Of a stretch of 64,000 nt of DNA, positions 8,496 to 17,053 are shown piece by piece (position 1 is the stretch's first letter; the number at the start of each line of letters is the position of its first letter). The stretch comes from 62-47 sp044463945 (GTDB taxonomy: Bacteria > Pseudomonadota > Alphaproteobacteria > Rhizobiales > Xanthobacteraceae): the NCBI GenBank assembly GCA_044463945.1, contig JBIQLW010000021.1, positions 1-64,000 on the forward strand. The letters run 5' to 3'. The notes below the pieces were generated by a model. It was not told where the DNA came from and did no database searches. It saw only the letters and a list, made by a program, of their open reading frames with translations. The translations under genes and the position numbers were made by a program.

Positions 8496-8605
8496 GCAAA
8501 TCCGACACGCTGTTCGCCAAGCATCGCACCTACTACATCATCCTGAAATGGGTGGTGATCGCTAGCGCCGTCGCGATTGCGCTGAAACTGTTCGGAGTCT
8601 GGTGA
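8492..8605 (+). CDS. 37-aa small membrane protein
   Basis: A short open frame, MSKSDTLFAKHRTYY followed by one hydrophobic helix (IILKWVVIASAVAIALKLF, about residues 16-34). Its ATG overlaps the cysS stop (ATGA) and its own stop overlaps the start of the GNAT gene, so it fills the gap exactly and is likely translated by coupling. One membrane span with a positively charged N-terminus suggests an inner-membrane peptide. I do not know a family for it. The exact fit between two genes and the clean helix argue that it is real. Confidence 0.65.
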   Translation: MSKSDTLFAKHRTYYIILKWVVIASAVAIALKLFGVW

Positions 8606-9123
8606 TGGGGCAGGCGATGGCAAAGCCGGCGCTGCGGCCGTTCCTTCCCGCCGATGTGCCGGTGCTGGCCGCGATCTTCGTCGCCAGCATCGAGGAGTTG
8701 GCCGCCGACGATTACAGCGAGGCGCAGCAGGCGGCGTGGGCCAGCCGCGCCGATGATGAGAGCGCTTTCGGCGCACGGCTTGCGGGGCAATTGACGCTGG
8801 TCGCGACCATCAACGGCTCAGCCGTAGGCTTCGCCTCGCTGAAAGGCATCGATCACATCGACATGCTGTTCGTGCATCCCAGCGCGGCGCGGCAGGGCGT
8901 CGCCGCCATGCTGTGCGACGCGCTGGAAAAGCTCGCCGCCGCGCGCGGCGCGACCGTGTTGACGGTGGATGCCAGCGACACCGCCGAGCCGCTGTTTCTC
9001 AAGCGCGGCTATGTCGCGCAACGCCGCAACAGCGTCACTGTCGGCGACGAGTGGCTGGCGAACACCACGATGCAGAAAACCTTGGCCGCAAAACCTGCGC
9101 CAAAGCCGGGATCAAACGCATGA
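8605..9123 (+). CDS. GNAT family N-acetyltransferase
   Basis: Acetyl-CoA-dependent N-acetyltransferase of the GNAT fold; acceptor unknown. The acetyl-CoA pyrophosphate loop is visible as VHPSAARQGVAAML (R-x-x-G-x-A type) near residue 90. It is followed by the DASDTAEPLFLKRGY block typical of motif B. ATG 8605 is chosen over GTG 8602 because GGAG at 8594-8597 sits seven bases upstream. The length of 172 aa is typical. Its stop overlaps the cimA start by four bases, placing it inside the cysS-cimA string. A role linked to amino acid metabolism is only guilt by association. Confidence 0.88.
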   Translation: MGQAMAKPALRPFLPADVPVLAAIFVASIEELAADDYSEAQQAAWASRADDESAFGARLAGQLTLVATINGSAVGFASLKGIDHIDMLFVHPSAARQGVAAMLCDALEKLAAARGATVLTVDASDTAEPLFLKRGYVAQRRNSVTVGDEWLANTTMQKTLAAKPAPKPGSNA

Positions 9124-10718
9124 GCCGCGAACGCCTCTATCTGTTCGATACCACGCTGCGCGACGGCGCGCAGACCAACGGCGTCGATTTCTCGCTGCAC
9201 GACAAGCATTTGATCGCGGGGCTGCTCGACGAACTCGGTCTCGATTACGTCGAGGGCGGTTACCCCGGCGCCAATCCCGCCGATACCGAGTTTTTTTCCG
9301 AGGGGCCGAATTTCCGCAACGCCCGCTTCACCGCGTTCGGCATGACGCGGCGCGCGGGACGCTCCGTCTCCAACGACCCCGGCGTCGCCGCGCTGCTTGA
9401 AGCGCAGGCCGACGCCATCTGCTTCGTCGCCAAGTCGTCGGCCTATCAGGTGCGCGTGGCGCTCGGGACCACCAAGGAGGAAAACCTCGCCTCGATCCGC
9501 GACAGCGTTGCCGCGGCCAAGGCCGCCGGCCGCGAGGTGATGCTGGATTGCGAGCACTTCTTCGACGGCTATGCGGAGGACCCCGCCTTTGCGCTGACCT
9601 GCGCGAGAACTGCTTACACGGCCGGCGCGCGCTGGGTGGTGTTGTGCGACACCAACGGCGGCACCATGCCGGACCGTATCGAGGCGGTGGTGCGCGAAGT
9701 CGCGAAACACATTCCCGGTGATCACCTTGGCATTCACGCCCACAACGACACCGAGCAGGCGGTCGCCAATTCGCTGGCCGCGGTGCGCGGCGGCGTGCGG
9801 CAGATTCAGGGCACGCTGAACGGACTTGGCGAGCGCTGCGGCAACGCCAACCTATGCTCCATCATTCCGACGCTGAAGCTGAAGAAGGAATTTGCCGACG
9901 CCTTCGAGATCGGCGTCACCAACGAGAAGCTGGCAACGCTGACCCGTGTCTCGCGCGCGCTCGACGAAATCCTCAATCGCGTGCCGAACCGTCATGCGCC
10001 GTATGTCGGCGCCAGCGCCTTCGTCACCAAGACCGGCATTCATGCCTCTGCCATCCTCAAAGATCCCGCGACCTACGAGCACGTCGCACCTGAAGCGGTG
10101 GGCAACCATCGTCAGGTTCTGGTGTCGGATCAGGCCGGGCGCTCCAACGTGCTGGCCGAACTGGAGAAGGCCGGAATTCCGTTCGACAGGAACGATCCCA
10201 AGCTCGATCGCCTGATCGACGAAATGAAGGCGCGCGAGGCGGCCGGCTACGCCTACGAGTCCGCCAACGCCTCGTTCGATCTCTTGGCGCGGCGCACCCT
10301 CGGCAAGGTGCCGGACTATTTCCGGGTCGAGCAGTTCGACGTCAACGTCGAGCAGCGCTACAACGCCATGGGCCGCCGCGTCACGGTGGCGATGGCGGTG
10401 GTCAAGGTCGAGGTCGACGGCGAGACGACGATCTCGGCGGCGGAAGGCAACGGCCCGGTCAACGCGCTCGACGTGGCGCTGCGCAAGGACATCGGCAAAT
10501 ACCAGAAGTATATTGAGGGCTTGAAGCTCGCCGACTATCGCGTGCGTATCCTCAACGGCGGCACCGAAGCGGTGACGCGCGTGCTGATCGAGAGCGAGGA
10601 CGAGCAGGGCGAGCGCTGGACCACCATCGGCGTGTCGTCGAACATCATCGACGCCTCGTTTCAGGCGCTGATGGATTCGGTGGTCTACAAGCTGGTGAAG
10701 TCCAACGCGCCGGTGTGA
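9120..10718 (+). CDS. cimA: (R)-citramalate synthase
   Basis: Condenses pyruvate and acetyl-CoA to citramalate, the threonine-independent entry to isoleucine synthesis. The 532-residue protein has the DRE-TIM barrel signature DTTLRDGAQTNGV near the N-terminus. It has metal-binding HAHNDTE, the NGLGERCGNAN block and a C-terminal LeuA-type regulatory domain (about residues 400-532). The ATG at 9120 overlaps the GNAT stop (ATGA); an upstream extension of the frame is antisense to nothing useful and lies wholly within the GNAT gene. An alternative call of 2-isopropylmalate synthase is less likely, since this length and arrangement match the CimA subfamily. Confidence 0.92.
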   Translation: MSRERLYLFDTTLRDGAQTNGVDFSLHDKHLIAGLLDELGLDYVEGGYPGANPADTEFFSEGPNFRNARFTAFGMTRRAGRSVSNDPGVAALLEAQADAICFVAKSSAYQVRVALGTTKEENLASIRDSVAAAKAAGREVMLDCEHFFDGYAEDPAFALTCARTAYTAGARWVVLCDTNGGTMPDRIEAVVREVAKHIPGDHLGIHAHNDTEQAVANSLAAVRGGVRQIQGTLNGLGERCGNANLCSIIPTLKLKKEFADAFEIGVTNEKLATLTRVSRALDEILNRVPNRHAPYVGASAFVTKTGIHASAILKDPATYEHVAPEAVGNHRQVLVSDQAGRSNVLAELEKAGIPFDRNDPKLDRLIDEMKAREAAGYAYESANASFDLLARRTLGKVPDYFRVEQFDVNVEQRYNAMGRRVTVAMAVVKVEVDGETTISAAEGNGPVNALDVALRKDIGKYQKYIEGLKLADYRVRILNGGTEAVTRVLIESEDEQGERWTTIGVSSNIIDASFQALMDSVVYKLVKSNAPV

Positions 10719-10726
10719 GGGCGGCG

Positions 10727-11104
10727 ATGATCGACCATGTCTCGCTCTCCGTCAGCGATTTGCAGCGCGCGGTTGCGTTCTACGAACGCGCGCTGGCTCC
10801 GCTCGGTCTCCTGAGGCTGGTGACGCGCGAGACGATGGTCGGCTTCGGCAAAGCCTATCCCGAGGTCTGGCTCAACCTGCGAGCCGGCATGGTGCGGCTG
10901 CCGGCGGATAGCGGTGCCCATATCTGCCTGCGTGCCCGAACAACGGCCGAGGTCGATGCGTTTCATGCGGCGGCAGTTGCCGCCGGCGCCATGTCGGAGA
11001 GCGCGCCATCGTTGCGCCCGCACGATCGCGTGCGCTACTACGCGGCCTTTATCGTCGATGCCGACGGCAACCGCGTCGAGGCGGTGACATTTCCGCAGGC
11101 GTAA
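10727..11104 (+). CDS. VOC family protein (glyoxalase/bleomycin-resistance fold)
   Basis: Small vicinal-oxygen-chelate protein of 125 residues. It starts with the typical MIDHVSLSVSDLQRAVAFYERAL strand-helix unit. It ends with the second half VRYYAAFIVDADGNRVEAV, which carries the C-terminal Glu metal ligand; His4 could be the first ligand. A GTG at 10715 overlaps the cimA stop, but ATG 10727 has GAGG at good distance and gives the family N-terminus. The substrate cannot be predicted. It is the last gene of the cysS string. Confidence 0.85.
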   Translation: MIDHVSLSVSDLQRAVAFYERALAPLGLLRLVTRETMVGFGKAYPEVWLNLRAGMVRLPADSGAHICLRARTTAEVDAFHAAAVAAGAMSESAPSLRPHDRVRYYAAFIVDADGNRVEAVTFPQA

Positions 11105-11139
11105 GGCGGGCGTTGCCGCCGCGCGCTCGCGCCGGAGCG

Positions 11140-11973
11140 TTACCGCGCCGCCGCCTCCTGTTCGAGCGCGCAATCGGGCGACGGATTGTTCGCCAGCGCC
11201 GCCTGCACTTCCTTTTGCGCCGCGCCGAACTGCGCCTTGAAGTCGGCATTGGTATGAAGCTGGGCCACCACGGCGGCCGCCACCACCCGGCCGGCATTGA
11301 CGTCGCTCTGCCAGTGCACGCCGCACACGATGCGGTTCTGGCCGAACTGATAGCCGCGCTGGATGATCGCGTCGGCCTTGTCCGGCACCATTTCCGCGAG
11401 GATCAGCGCCCACGCCCAGCCGTAGGCCGCGTGTCCGGACGGGTAGGAGCCGTCCTTGCGCAGCTTCTCCTCGTCCTGCGGATAGCAGGAGTTGTCGTTG
11501 GCGGCGACGAACGGTCGCGTGCGGTTGTAGTGGATTTTCGCCTTGTAGGTGGCGAGCCCGGCATCGACCAGCGTTCGCCGCAGCAGCATGTTGAGATGCG
11601 GCGTGGCGGTCGGGGAGATGGTGATGCCGAGCGTGCAGGCGAAGGCTTCGACCGATTTCGGCGACGTGTAATCGGCATCACGCGTGGCGAGCTTCCAGCG
11701 CGCCGACTGCCGGATCGGGAGCACGGCGCGGCGGGCGGCGTCGTCGCTGGCCTGCGCCTCGGAGCCGGCCTCGGGCGGCGGCGGCAGCAGCGCCAGGCTG
11801 TCGATCAGCTTCTCGCGCGGAATGTAGCCGGCCACCACGCCGGGCCGCAGTTGCGGCAGTTCGTCGGGATTGGTGGACGGCAGCGATTGAGCGCTTGCCG
11901 GCGACGCGAAGGCGAGGGCGGCGCCGAGCACGAGGCAGGGCGTGAAATGTGTCATCAGGCGGCGGCGTGGCAT
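11140..11973 (-). CDS. class A acid phosphatase (PAP2 family), periplasmic
   Basis: Non-specific acid phosphatase hydrolysing phosphomonoesters in the periplasm. The 277-residue protein starts with a signal peptide ending near SPASAQ (residue about 29). The PAP2 triplet is complete: KIHYNRTRP (K-x6-RP), YPSGH, and NRIVCGVHWQSD (R-x5-H-x3-D type). The Ser that usually precedes the Arg of the last motif is Asn here (GQNR). A GGGAGGA Shine-Dalgarno six bases before ATG 11973 fixes the start. It is a single gene that likely scavenges phosphate; no Pho box was recognised upstream. Confidence 0.92.
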   Translation of the reverse strand: MPRRRLMTHFTPCLVLGAALAFASPASAQSLPSTNPDELPQLRPGVVAGYIPREKLIDSLALLPPPPEAGSEAQASDDAARRAVLPIRQSARWKLATRDADYTSPKSVEAFACTLGITISPTATPHLNMLLRRTLVDAGLATYKAKIHYNRTRPFVAANDNSCYPQDEEKLRKDGSYPSGHAAYGWAWALILAEMVPDKADAIIQRGYQFGQNRIVCGVHWQSDVNAGRVVAAAVVAQLHTNADFKAQFGAAQKEVQAALANNPSPDCALEQEAAAR

Positions 11974-12201
11974 CGTCGGTCCTCCCTTGAACTGTGTCCG
12001 GCCTCGATGTGGCGTCTGTGTCCGCGATCGATTGATCGTCGCGGGGCCTTGACGTTCGCATTGTGCGACGATAGCGGCAGTCGCACCGGTGAGGAATAGC
12101 GTCGGCCGATTATACCGCTGGCGGTCGGGCCATGACTGCTTCGAACCCGGAACATGACCGTTCGGAGGATCTTTGTCGTCCTCAGTATCTAAGTATCTAA
12201 G
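11974..12201. other. non-coding gap upstream of acid phosphatase
   Basis: With repeat copy B this forms a 350-base stretch between two minus-strand genes. It contains an imperfect palindrome around 12029-12048 (GCGATCGAT / ATCGTCGC with one bulged base) and a short tandem (AGTATCTA twice, followed by AGTGG) just before the repeat. No open frame with coding character was seen. It should hold the promoter of the acid phosphatase gene. Confidence 0.45.
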
Positions 12202-12328
12202 TGGAAATGAGGCGTCATTGTTCGCGAATGCGGACGATCAAGTGATCGGGCGGGCGCGAGGGAAATTTGCTTCCTTGCGGCGTACAGGATGCTCCGCCTT
12301 CGCGGAGCATGACGGTTTTCGTGTTACA
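12202..12328. repeat. dispersed intergenic repeat, copy B
   Basis: Second copy of the repeat also found at 4840-4971 and 23481-23615. It shares GGAAA-GAGGCGTCAT, a first hairpin weakened by changes (GTTCGCGAATGCGGAC), GGGAAATTTG and the second hairpin CTCCGC-CTTC-GCGGAG followed by CATGACGG. Its last bases overlap the stop codon of the LOG-family gene: TTA at 12324-12326 is the complement of TAA. Confidence 0.8.
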
Positions 12329-12929
12329 GCCGCTGCGCGACGCTTGGCGTGAGCTGCTTGTCCGCTTCAGGCACCCGGGCGGCGGCCGTGCGCAGCTTCG
12401 GCAGAATGTCCTCGACACGCTCGGCCTTGAGGATGTCCACGGTCAGTGTCGGGCGGATGAAGGCGGTCGCGCGCATGTGCTCGATCAGCACCAGCAGCGG
12501 CTCCCAGAAGCCATCGATGTTGGCGAGCAGGATCGGCTTGCTGTGGCGGCCGAGTTGCTGCCACGTCAGTTGTTCGACCAGTTCCTCCAGCGTTCCGATG
12601 CCGCCGGGCAGCGCGACGAAGGCGTCGGAGCGCTCGAACATCAGCCGCTTGCGCTCGTGCATATCGTGGGTAACGATCATTTCCTGCGCGGCCGACATGG
12701 CGTGCTCGCGCTTCACCAGAAAATCCGGAATGATGCCGGTGACCAGCCCGCCGTTTTCCAGGACCGAGGAGGCGACCGCGCCCATCAGGCCGATCGAGCC
12801 GCCGCCGTAGACCAGGCCGACGCCGTTCTCGGCGAGGGCTTTTCCGAATGCCTTGGCTGCTTCGACGAACTGGGGGTTGGTGCCGGGGCCTGAGCCGCAA
12901 TAGACGCAGACGGTTTTGATGTCAGTCAT
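12324..12929 (-). CDS. LOG family protein (nucleotide 5'-monophosphate phosphoribohydrolase type)
   Basis: Rossmann-fold protein of the LOG / TIGR00730 family, often misnamed lysine decarboxylase. Characterised members split cytokinin riboside 5'-monophosphates or related nucleotides. The 201-residue protein has the family start VCVYCGSGPGTNP, GLVYGGGSIGLMGAVA and the catalytic ERKRLMFE and PGGIGTLEEL motifs. The start ATG at 12929 gives MTDIKTVCVY; longer in-frame extensions upstream have no homologous look. Its stop codon is supplied by the edge of the dispersed repeat. Plant-associated relatives may use such enzymes for cytokinin release, but that is only a possibility here. Confidence 0.92.
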   Translation of the reverse strand: MTDIKTVCVYCGSGPGTNPQFVEAAKAFGKALAENGVGLVYGGGSIGLMGAVASSVLENGGLVTGIIPDFLVKREHAMSAAQEMIVTHDMHERKRLMFERSDAFVALPGGIGTLEELVEQLTWQQLGRHSKPILLANIDGFWEPLLVLIEHMRATAFIRPTLTVDILKAERVEDILPKLRTAAARVPEADKQLTPSVAQRL

Positions 12930-13136
12930 ATATGTGATGTGGCATCGGCCTGTGACAGCGTCAAGACGGGAGCCGCCCGAGGCCGGTTTCCTCAGCCGGC
13001 CGCTGTCGCGGGCGGTAAAAGAATCCTCCGGGCGAGGGTGCGAGCGCCGGTCAAACCTTCTATATGACACCACGATCGCGGACCCCGCCGGCATCCGGCG
13101 GTGGTCCCCAATGGTTTTACGCATCCGGGGAAATGG

Positions 13137-15095
13137 ATGGCCGATATCGATTACGCACCCGACGCCGAGCCTCCGCTCGCGGTCTCGGATACGGTTGCGC
13201 AGACGTCATTGTTCCGGACGCTGGTGAACCTGTGGCCGCATATCTGGCCCGGCGACCGCGCCGATCTCAAGCAGCGGGTGGTGTGGGCGCTGGTGCTGCT
13301 GCTGCTCGCCAAGCTCGCGACGCTGTCGGTGCCGTTCACGTTCAAATGGGCGATCGATGCGCTGACCGGCGCCGACACCGCGCCGGTTCAACCCTCGAAC
13401 TGGCTGTTGTGGCTGATCGCCTCGCCGCTCCTGATGACCGCGGTCTACGGCGCGGGGCGCATCCTGATGGCGCTGTTGACGCAATGGCGCGACGGCATCT
13501 TCGCCAAGGTGGCGATGCACGCGGTGCGCCGGCTGGCCTACCTGACTTTCGTGCATATGCACGAACTGTCGCTGCGCTTCCATCTCGAACGCCGGACCGG
13601 CGGGCTGACGCGGGTGCTGGAGCGCGGCCGCCTCGCCATCGAGGTGATGGTGCGGATGGTGATCCTGCAACTGGTGCCGACCGTCGTCGAGGTAGCGCTG
13701 CTCACGGCGGTGCTGCTGTGGCAGTTCGACTGGCGCTACGTGCTGGTGACATTGATGACCGTGGTGATCTACATGTGGTTCACCTACGTCGCCACCGAAT
13801 GGCGCATCGACATCCGTCGGCGGATGAACGATTCCGACACCGAGGCCAACACCAAGGCCATCGACTCGCTTCTGAACTACGAAACGGTGAAGTATTTCGG
13901 CGCCGAGGAGCGCGAGGCCGCACGCTACGACCGCTCGATGGAGCGCTACGAGCGCGCCAGCGTCAAGACCTACACGTCGCTGGCGGTGCTCAACATCGGG
14001 CAGAACGTCATCTTCACCGCCGGCCTCACGGCGACGATGCTGATGTGCGCCATCGGCGTGCGCAGCGGCACCAATACGGTGGGCGATTTCGTCATGATCA
14101 ACGCCATGATGATCCAGCTCTACCAGCCGCTGAACTTCATGGGCATGGTCTATCGCGAGATCAAGCAGGCGGTGATCGACATCGAGAAGATGTTCGTCAT
14201 GCTGGCGCGCAGCCCCGAGGTGAAGGACCTGCCCGGCGCCAGGCCGCTCAAGGTCACCGCCGGCCGCGTCACTTTCGATAACGTGTATTTCGCCTACGAT
14301 CCCGAGCGGCCGATCCTGCAAGGGTTGAGCTTCGAGGTTCCGGCCGGCAAGACGGTCGCCATCGTCGGGCCGTCCGGCGCGGGCAAGTCGACCATCTCGC
14401 GGCTGCTGTTCCGGCTCTATGAAGTATCGGGCGGCCGCATCCTGATCGACGGGCAGGACATCCGCGGCGTCACCCAGCGCTCGTTGCGCAATGCCATCGG
14501 CATGGTGCCGCAGGACACCGTGCTGTTCAACGACACCATCCGCTACAACATCCGTTACGGCCGTTGGGAAGCGAGCGACGCCGAGGTCGAGGAGGCGGCG
14601 AAGCTGGCGCAGATCGATGCGTTCATCCGCCGCTCGCCGCAGGGCTACGACACCGAGGTCGGCGAGCGCGGCCTCAAACTGTCCGGTGGCGAGAAGCAGC
14701 GCGTGGCGATCGCCCGCACCATTCTCAAGGCGCCGCCGATTCTGGTGCTCGACGAAGCCACCTCGGCACTGGACAGCCACACCGAACGCGAAATCCAGGA
14801 TGCGCTGGAGAGCGTGTCGCGCAACCGGACCTCGCTGGTGATCGCGCACCGGCTGTCCACCATCGTCGGCGCGGACGATATCATCGTGCTGGATCGCGGC
14901 CGCATCGTCGAGCGCGGAACCCACGGCGACCTGCTGGCGAGGGGCGGGCTCTACGCCAGCATGTGGAACCGGCAGCGCGAGGCCGAGCAGGCACGCGAGC
15001 GGCTGGCGGAGGTCGGCGAGGAGGCCGTCGCGCCGAACCGTCGGCCGCCGGCGGCCGACGACGATGATGACGCCATGTCGGCGGCTGCGGAATAG
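13137..15095 (+). CDS. Atm1-type ABC exporter (heavy metal / glutathione-S-conjugate)
   Basis: Half-transporter with permease and ATPase fused, 652 residues. Six membrane helices span about residues 60-330. The ATPase follows with Walker A GPSGAGKST, signature LSGGEKQRVAIAR, Walker B ILVLDEATS and the H-loop IAHRLST. The NYETVKYFGAEEREAARYD segment after the fourth helix is typical of the Atm1/ABCB7/HMT1 family, which exports glutathione-linked metal or sulfur compounds. ATG 13137 is preferred over the upstream in-frame GTG 13101 because GGGGAA lies close to it. It stands alone, 48 bases upstream of psd. Confidence 0.92.
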   Translation: MADIDYAPDAEPPLAVSDTVAQTSLFRTLVNLWPHIWPGDRADLKQRVVWALVLLLLAKLATLSVPFTFKWAIDALTGADTAPVQPSNWLLWLIASPLLMTAVYGAGRILMALLTQWRDGIFAKVAMHAVRRLAYLTFVHMHELSLRFHLERRTGGLTRVLERGRLAIEVMVRMVILQLVPTVVEVALLTAVLLWQFDWRYVLVTLMTVVIYMWFTYVATEWRIDIRRRMNDSDTEANTKAIDSLLNYETVKYFGAEEREAARYDRSMERYERASVKTYTSLAVLNIGQNVIFTAGLTATMLMCAIGVRSGTNTVGDFVMINAMMIQLYQPLNFMGMVYREIKQAVIDIEKMFVMLARSPEVKDLPGARPLKVTAGRVTFDNVYFAYDPERPILQGLSFEVPAGKTVAIVGPSGAGKSTISRLLFRLYEVSGGRILIDGQDIRGVTQRSLRNAIGMVPQDTVLFNDTIRYNIRYGRWEASDAEVEEAAKLAQIDAFIRRSPQGYDTEVGERGLKLSGGEKQRVAIARTILKAPPILVLDEATSALDSHTEREIQDALESVSRNRTSLVIAHRLSTIVGADDIIVLDRGRIVERGTHGDLLARGGLYASMWNRQREAEQARERLAEVGEEAVAPNRRPPAADDDDDAMSAAAE

Positions 15096-15143
15096 CCGCG
15101 CCGCGTGCTATGGTCCCCTGACCGAAACCGGATTCGAGAGCCT

Positions 15144-15842
15144 ATGTCGATCGCCCATTCCATCCGCGCGCAGATTCCGCCGATCCATCCGGAAGGCTAC
15201 CCTTTCATCGGCGGTTTCGCGCTGGCAAGCCTGATCCTGTTCTGGATCTGGACCCCGCTCGGCTGGCTCGGAACGCTGCTTACCATCTGGTGCGCGCTGT
15301 TCTTCCGCGACCCCGTGCGGGTGACGCCGGTGCGGGAGGGGCTCGTGGTGTCGCCGGCCGACGGCCGGGTGTCGATGGTCGCGCCGGCGCTGCCGCCGCC
15401 CGAGCTTGGGCTCGGCAATCAGCCGCTGCTGCGGGTGTCAATCTTCATGAGCGTGTTCAACTGCCATGTGAACCGCAGCCCGGTGGCGGGCCGCATCGAC
15501 CGGATCGTCTACCGGCCGGGCAAGTTCTTCAACGCCGAACTCGACAAGGCGAGCGAGGACAACGAGCGCAACGGGCTGGTGATCGCGACGCCGTCCGGGC
15601 GCGTCGGCGTGGTGCAGATTGCCGGGCTGGTGGCGCGGCGCATCGTGTCGTTCGTGCGCGAGGGGCAACTCATCGGGGCGGGCGAGCGGTTCGGCCTGAT
15701 CCGCTTCGGCTCGCGGCTCGACGTGTATCTGCCGGAAGGGGCCCGCGCACTGGTCGCGGTGGGGCAGACGGCGGTCGCCGGCGAAACGGTGCTGGCGGAC
15801 CTGCTGCCGGGCAGCGCTGAGGCGACCTTCCGCAGCCATTGA
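15144..15842 (+). CDS. psd: phosphatidylserine decarboxylase proenzyme
   Basis: Makes phosphatidylethanolamine from phosphatidylserine at the inner membrane. The 232-residue protein is of the short (PSD-A) type. It has two hydrophobic segments near residues 20-60, then PADGRVS, the FMSVFNCHVNRSP block and IVSFVREGQ. The self-cleavage Gly-Ser lies in IRFGSRLDVYLP, where the pyruvoyl group forms on the Ser. ATG 15144 gives the family-like MSIAHSIRAQIPPIHPEG start. It is followed 26 bases later by pssA, which supplies its substrate, so the two form a phospholipid operon. Confidence 0.95.
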   Translation: MSIAHSIRAQIPPIHPEGYPFIGGFALASLILFWIWTPLGWLGTLLTIWCALFFRDPVRVTPVREGLVVSPADGRVSMVAPALPPPELGLGNQPLLRVSIFMSVFNCHVNRSPVAGRIDRIVYRPGKFFNAELDKASEDNERNGLVIATPSGRVGVVQIAGLVARRIVSFVREGQLIGAGERFGLIRFGSRLDVYLPEGARALVAVGQTAVAGETVLADLLPGSAEATFRSH

Positions 15843-15868
15843 CCGCCGGCACGGTAGGGAAGACGCAC

Positions 15869-16789
15869 ATGGCGGAACCGGGGCGTGGTTGCTATATGGA
15901 GGCCATGCAAATGCCGACCGACCCAGAATATCCCGAACTGCGCCGCCGCCGGTTCCGGCCGATTCCGGTGCGGATGCTGGTGCCCAACATGATCACCCTG
16001 CTGGCGATCTGCGCCGGCCTTACCGCCATTCGCCTCGCGACCGAAGGGCGGCTCGAACTGGCGGTCGGGGCCATCGTCTTCGCCGCCGTGTTGGACGGCG
16101 TGGACGGTCGCGTGGCGCGGCTCATCAAGGGGCAGTCGCGGTTCGGCGCCGAACTCGACAGCCTGGCCGATTTCGTCAACTTCGGCGTGGCGCCGGGCCT
16201 CATCCTCTATTTCTGGCAGTTGCACGATCTCAACAATGTCGGCTGGATCGCCGCGATGATCTTCGCCATCAGCGGCGGCCTGCGGCTGGCGCGCTTCAAC
16301 GCCGCGATCGACGAGCCCTCGAAATACCCGTTCGCGGGCAATTTCTTCACCGGCGTGCCGGCGCCGGCCGGCGCGCTGACGGTGCTGCTGCCGGTCTATC
16401 TCGGCTTTCTCGGCGTCTCGATGCCGCACGCCACCGTGACCGCGTTCTATACCGTGCTGATCGCTTTCCTGATGGTGTCGCGCCTGCCGGTATTCTCCGG
16501 GAAGGCGATGCGCTGGCGGGTGCCGCCGGAAATGGTGCTGCCGGCATTTGTCGCGGCCGTGCTGTTCGTGGCGCTGCTGATCGCCTATCCGTGGCAGATC
16601 CTGTCGGTCGGATCGGCGGTGTATCTGCTCAGCCTGCCGGTCGGGTGGAAGTCCTATCGCGACCAGCAGCGCGATTTCGCCGCCCGGCCCGAAGCGGCCG
16701 GCGACACCGCCGCGGCATCGGCGGCCGAGCCGTATCCCGCCGGCAATATCCATTCCGACCAGGACGACCGGCCGACGCGGCTGAACTGA
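15869..16789 (+). CDS. pssA: CDP-diacylglycerol--serine O-phosphatidyltransferase
   Basis: Membrane enzyme joining serine to CDP-diacylglycerol to give phosphatidylserine, the substrate of psd just upstream. The CDP-alcohol phosphotransferase motif is intact: DGVDGRVAR, then GAELDSLAD (D-G-x2-A-R-x8-G-x3-D-x3-D pattern). About eight membrane helices follow in a 306-residue protein with a polar C-terminal tail. Starts are possible at 15869, 15896 and 15905; 15869 is favoured by an AGGGA about eight bases upstream. The tail after residue 275 is rich in Ala and Pro and is probably variable. Confidence 0.94.
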   Translation: MAEPGRGCYMEAMQMPTDPEYPELRRRRFRPIPVRMLVPNMITLLAICAGLTAIRLATEGRLELAVGAIVFAAVLDGVDGRVARLIKGQSRFGAELDSLADFVNFGVAPGLILYFWQLHDLNNVGWIAAMIFAISGGLRLARFNAAIDEPSKYPFAGNFFTGVPAPAGALTVLLPVYLGFLGVSMPHATVTAFYTVLIAFLMVSRLPVFSGKAMRWRVPPEMVLPAFVAAVLFVALLIAYPWQILSVGSAVYLLSLPVGWKSYRDQQRDFAARPEAAGDTAAASAAEPYPAGNIHSDQDDRPTRLN

Positions 16790-16839
16790 TCCGGGGTTGG
16801 ATTCCAGGTCTCCGCCTTCCGCGCCATCGCCGTCTTTGG

Positions 16840-16855
16840 TTAGCGCCGCCTTAAC
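16840..16855 (+). promoter_or_regulatory. CtrA-like box upstream of motA
   Basis: TTAG-N7-TTAAC, one change from the consensus alphaproteobacterial CtrA site TTAA-N7-TTAAC. It lies about 200 bases upstream of motA in a 264-base intergenic region. A second TTAA pair (about 16943 and 16961) is spaced 13-14 bases apart and does not fit. CtrA control of motility genes is common in this class, so the match is plausible but unproven. Confidence 0.35.
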
Positions 16856-17053
16856 CGCAAAGCCCCTTGCGCCATCGGCGTTTTCCCCGCGCCGGGCGGC
16901 AGGATGGCGCACGGCCGCCACCGCCGCTGGTTCCCGATGGGCTTAACCTTTACGGCTCTTTAAGCGCGCGCCCGCTAGGGTCGCAGCACGGCTCAGAAGG
17001 GGCGACGTCGTCCGGCAGGACGGCGGGTTGCGTAGTAGGCGTCGGAGTTCTCC

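Noticed and set aside
13206..14924. 572-codon open frame antisense to the Atm1-type exporter
   Set aside because: It is composed mainly of His, Arg, Asp and Gln repeats typical of reverse reading of a GC-rich gene; the sense strand has all ABC motifs.
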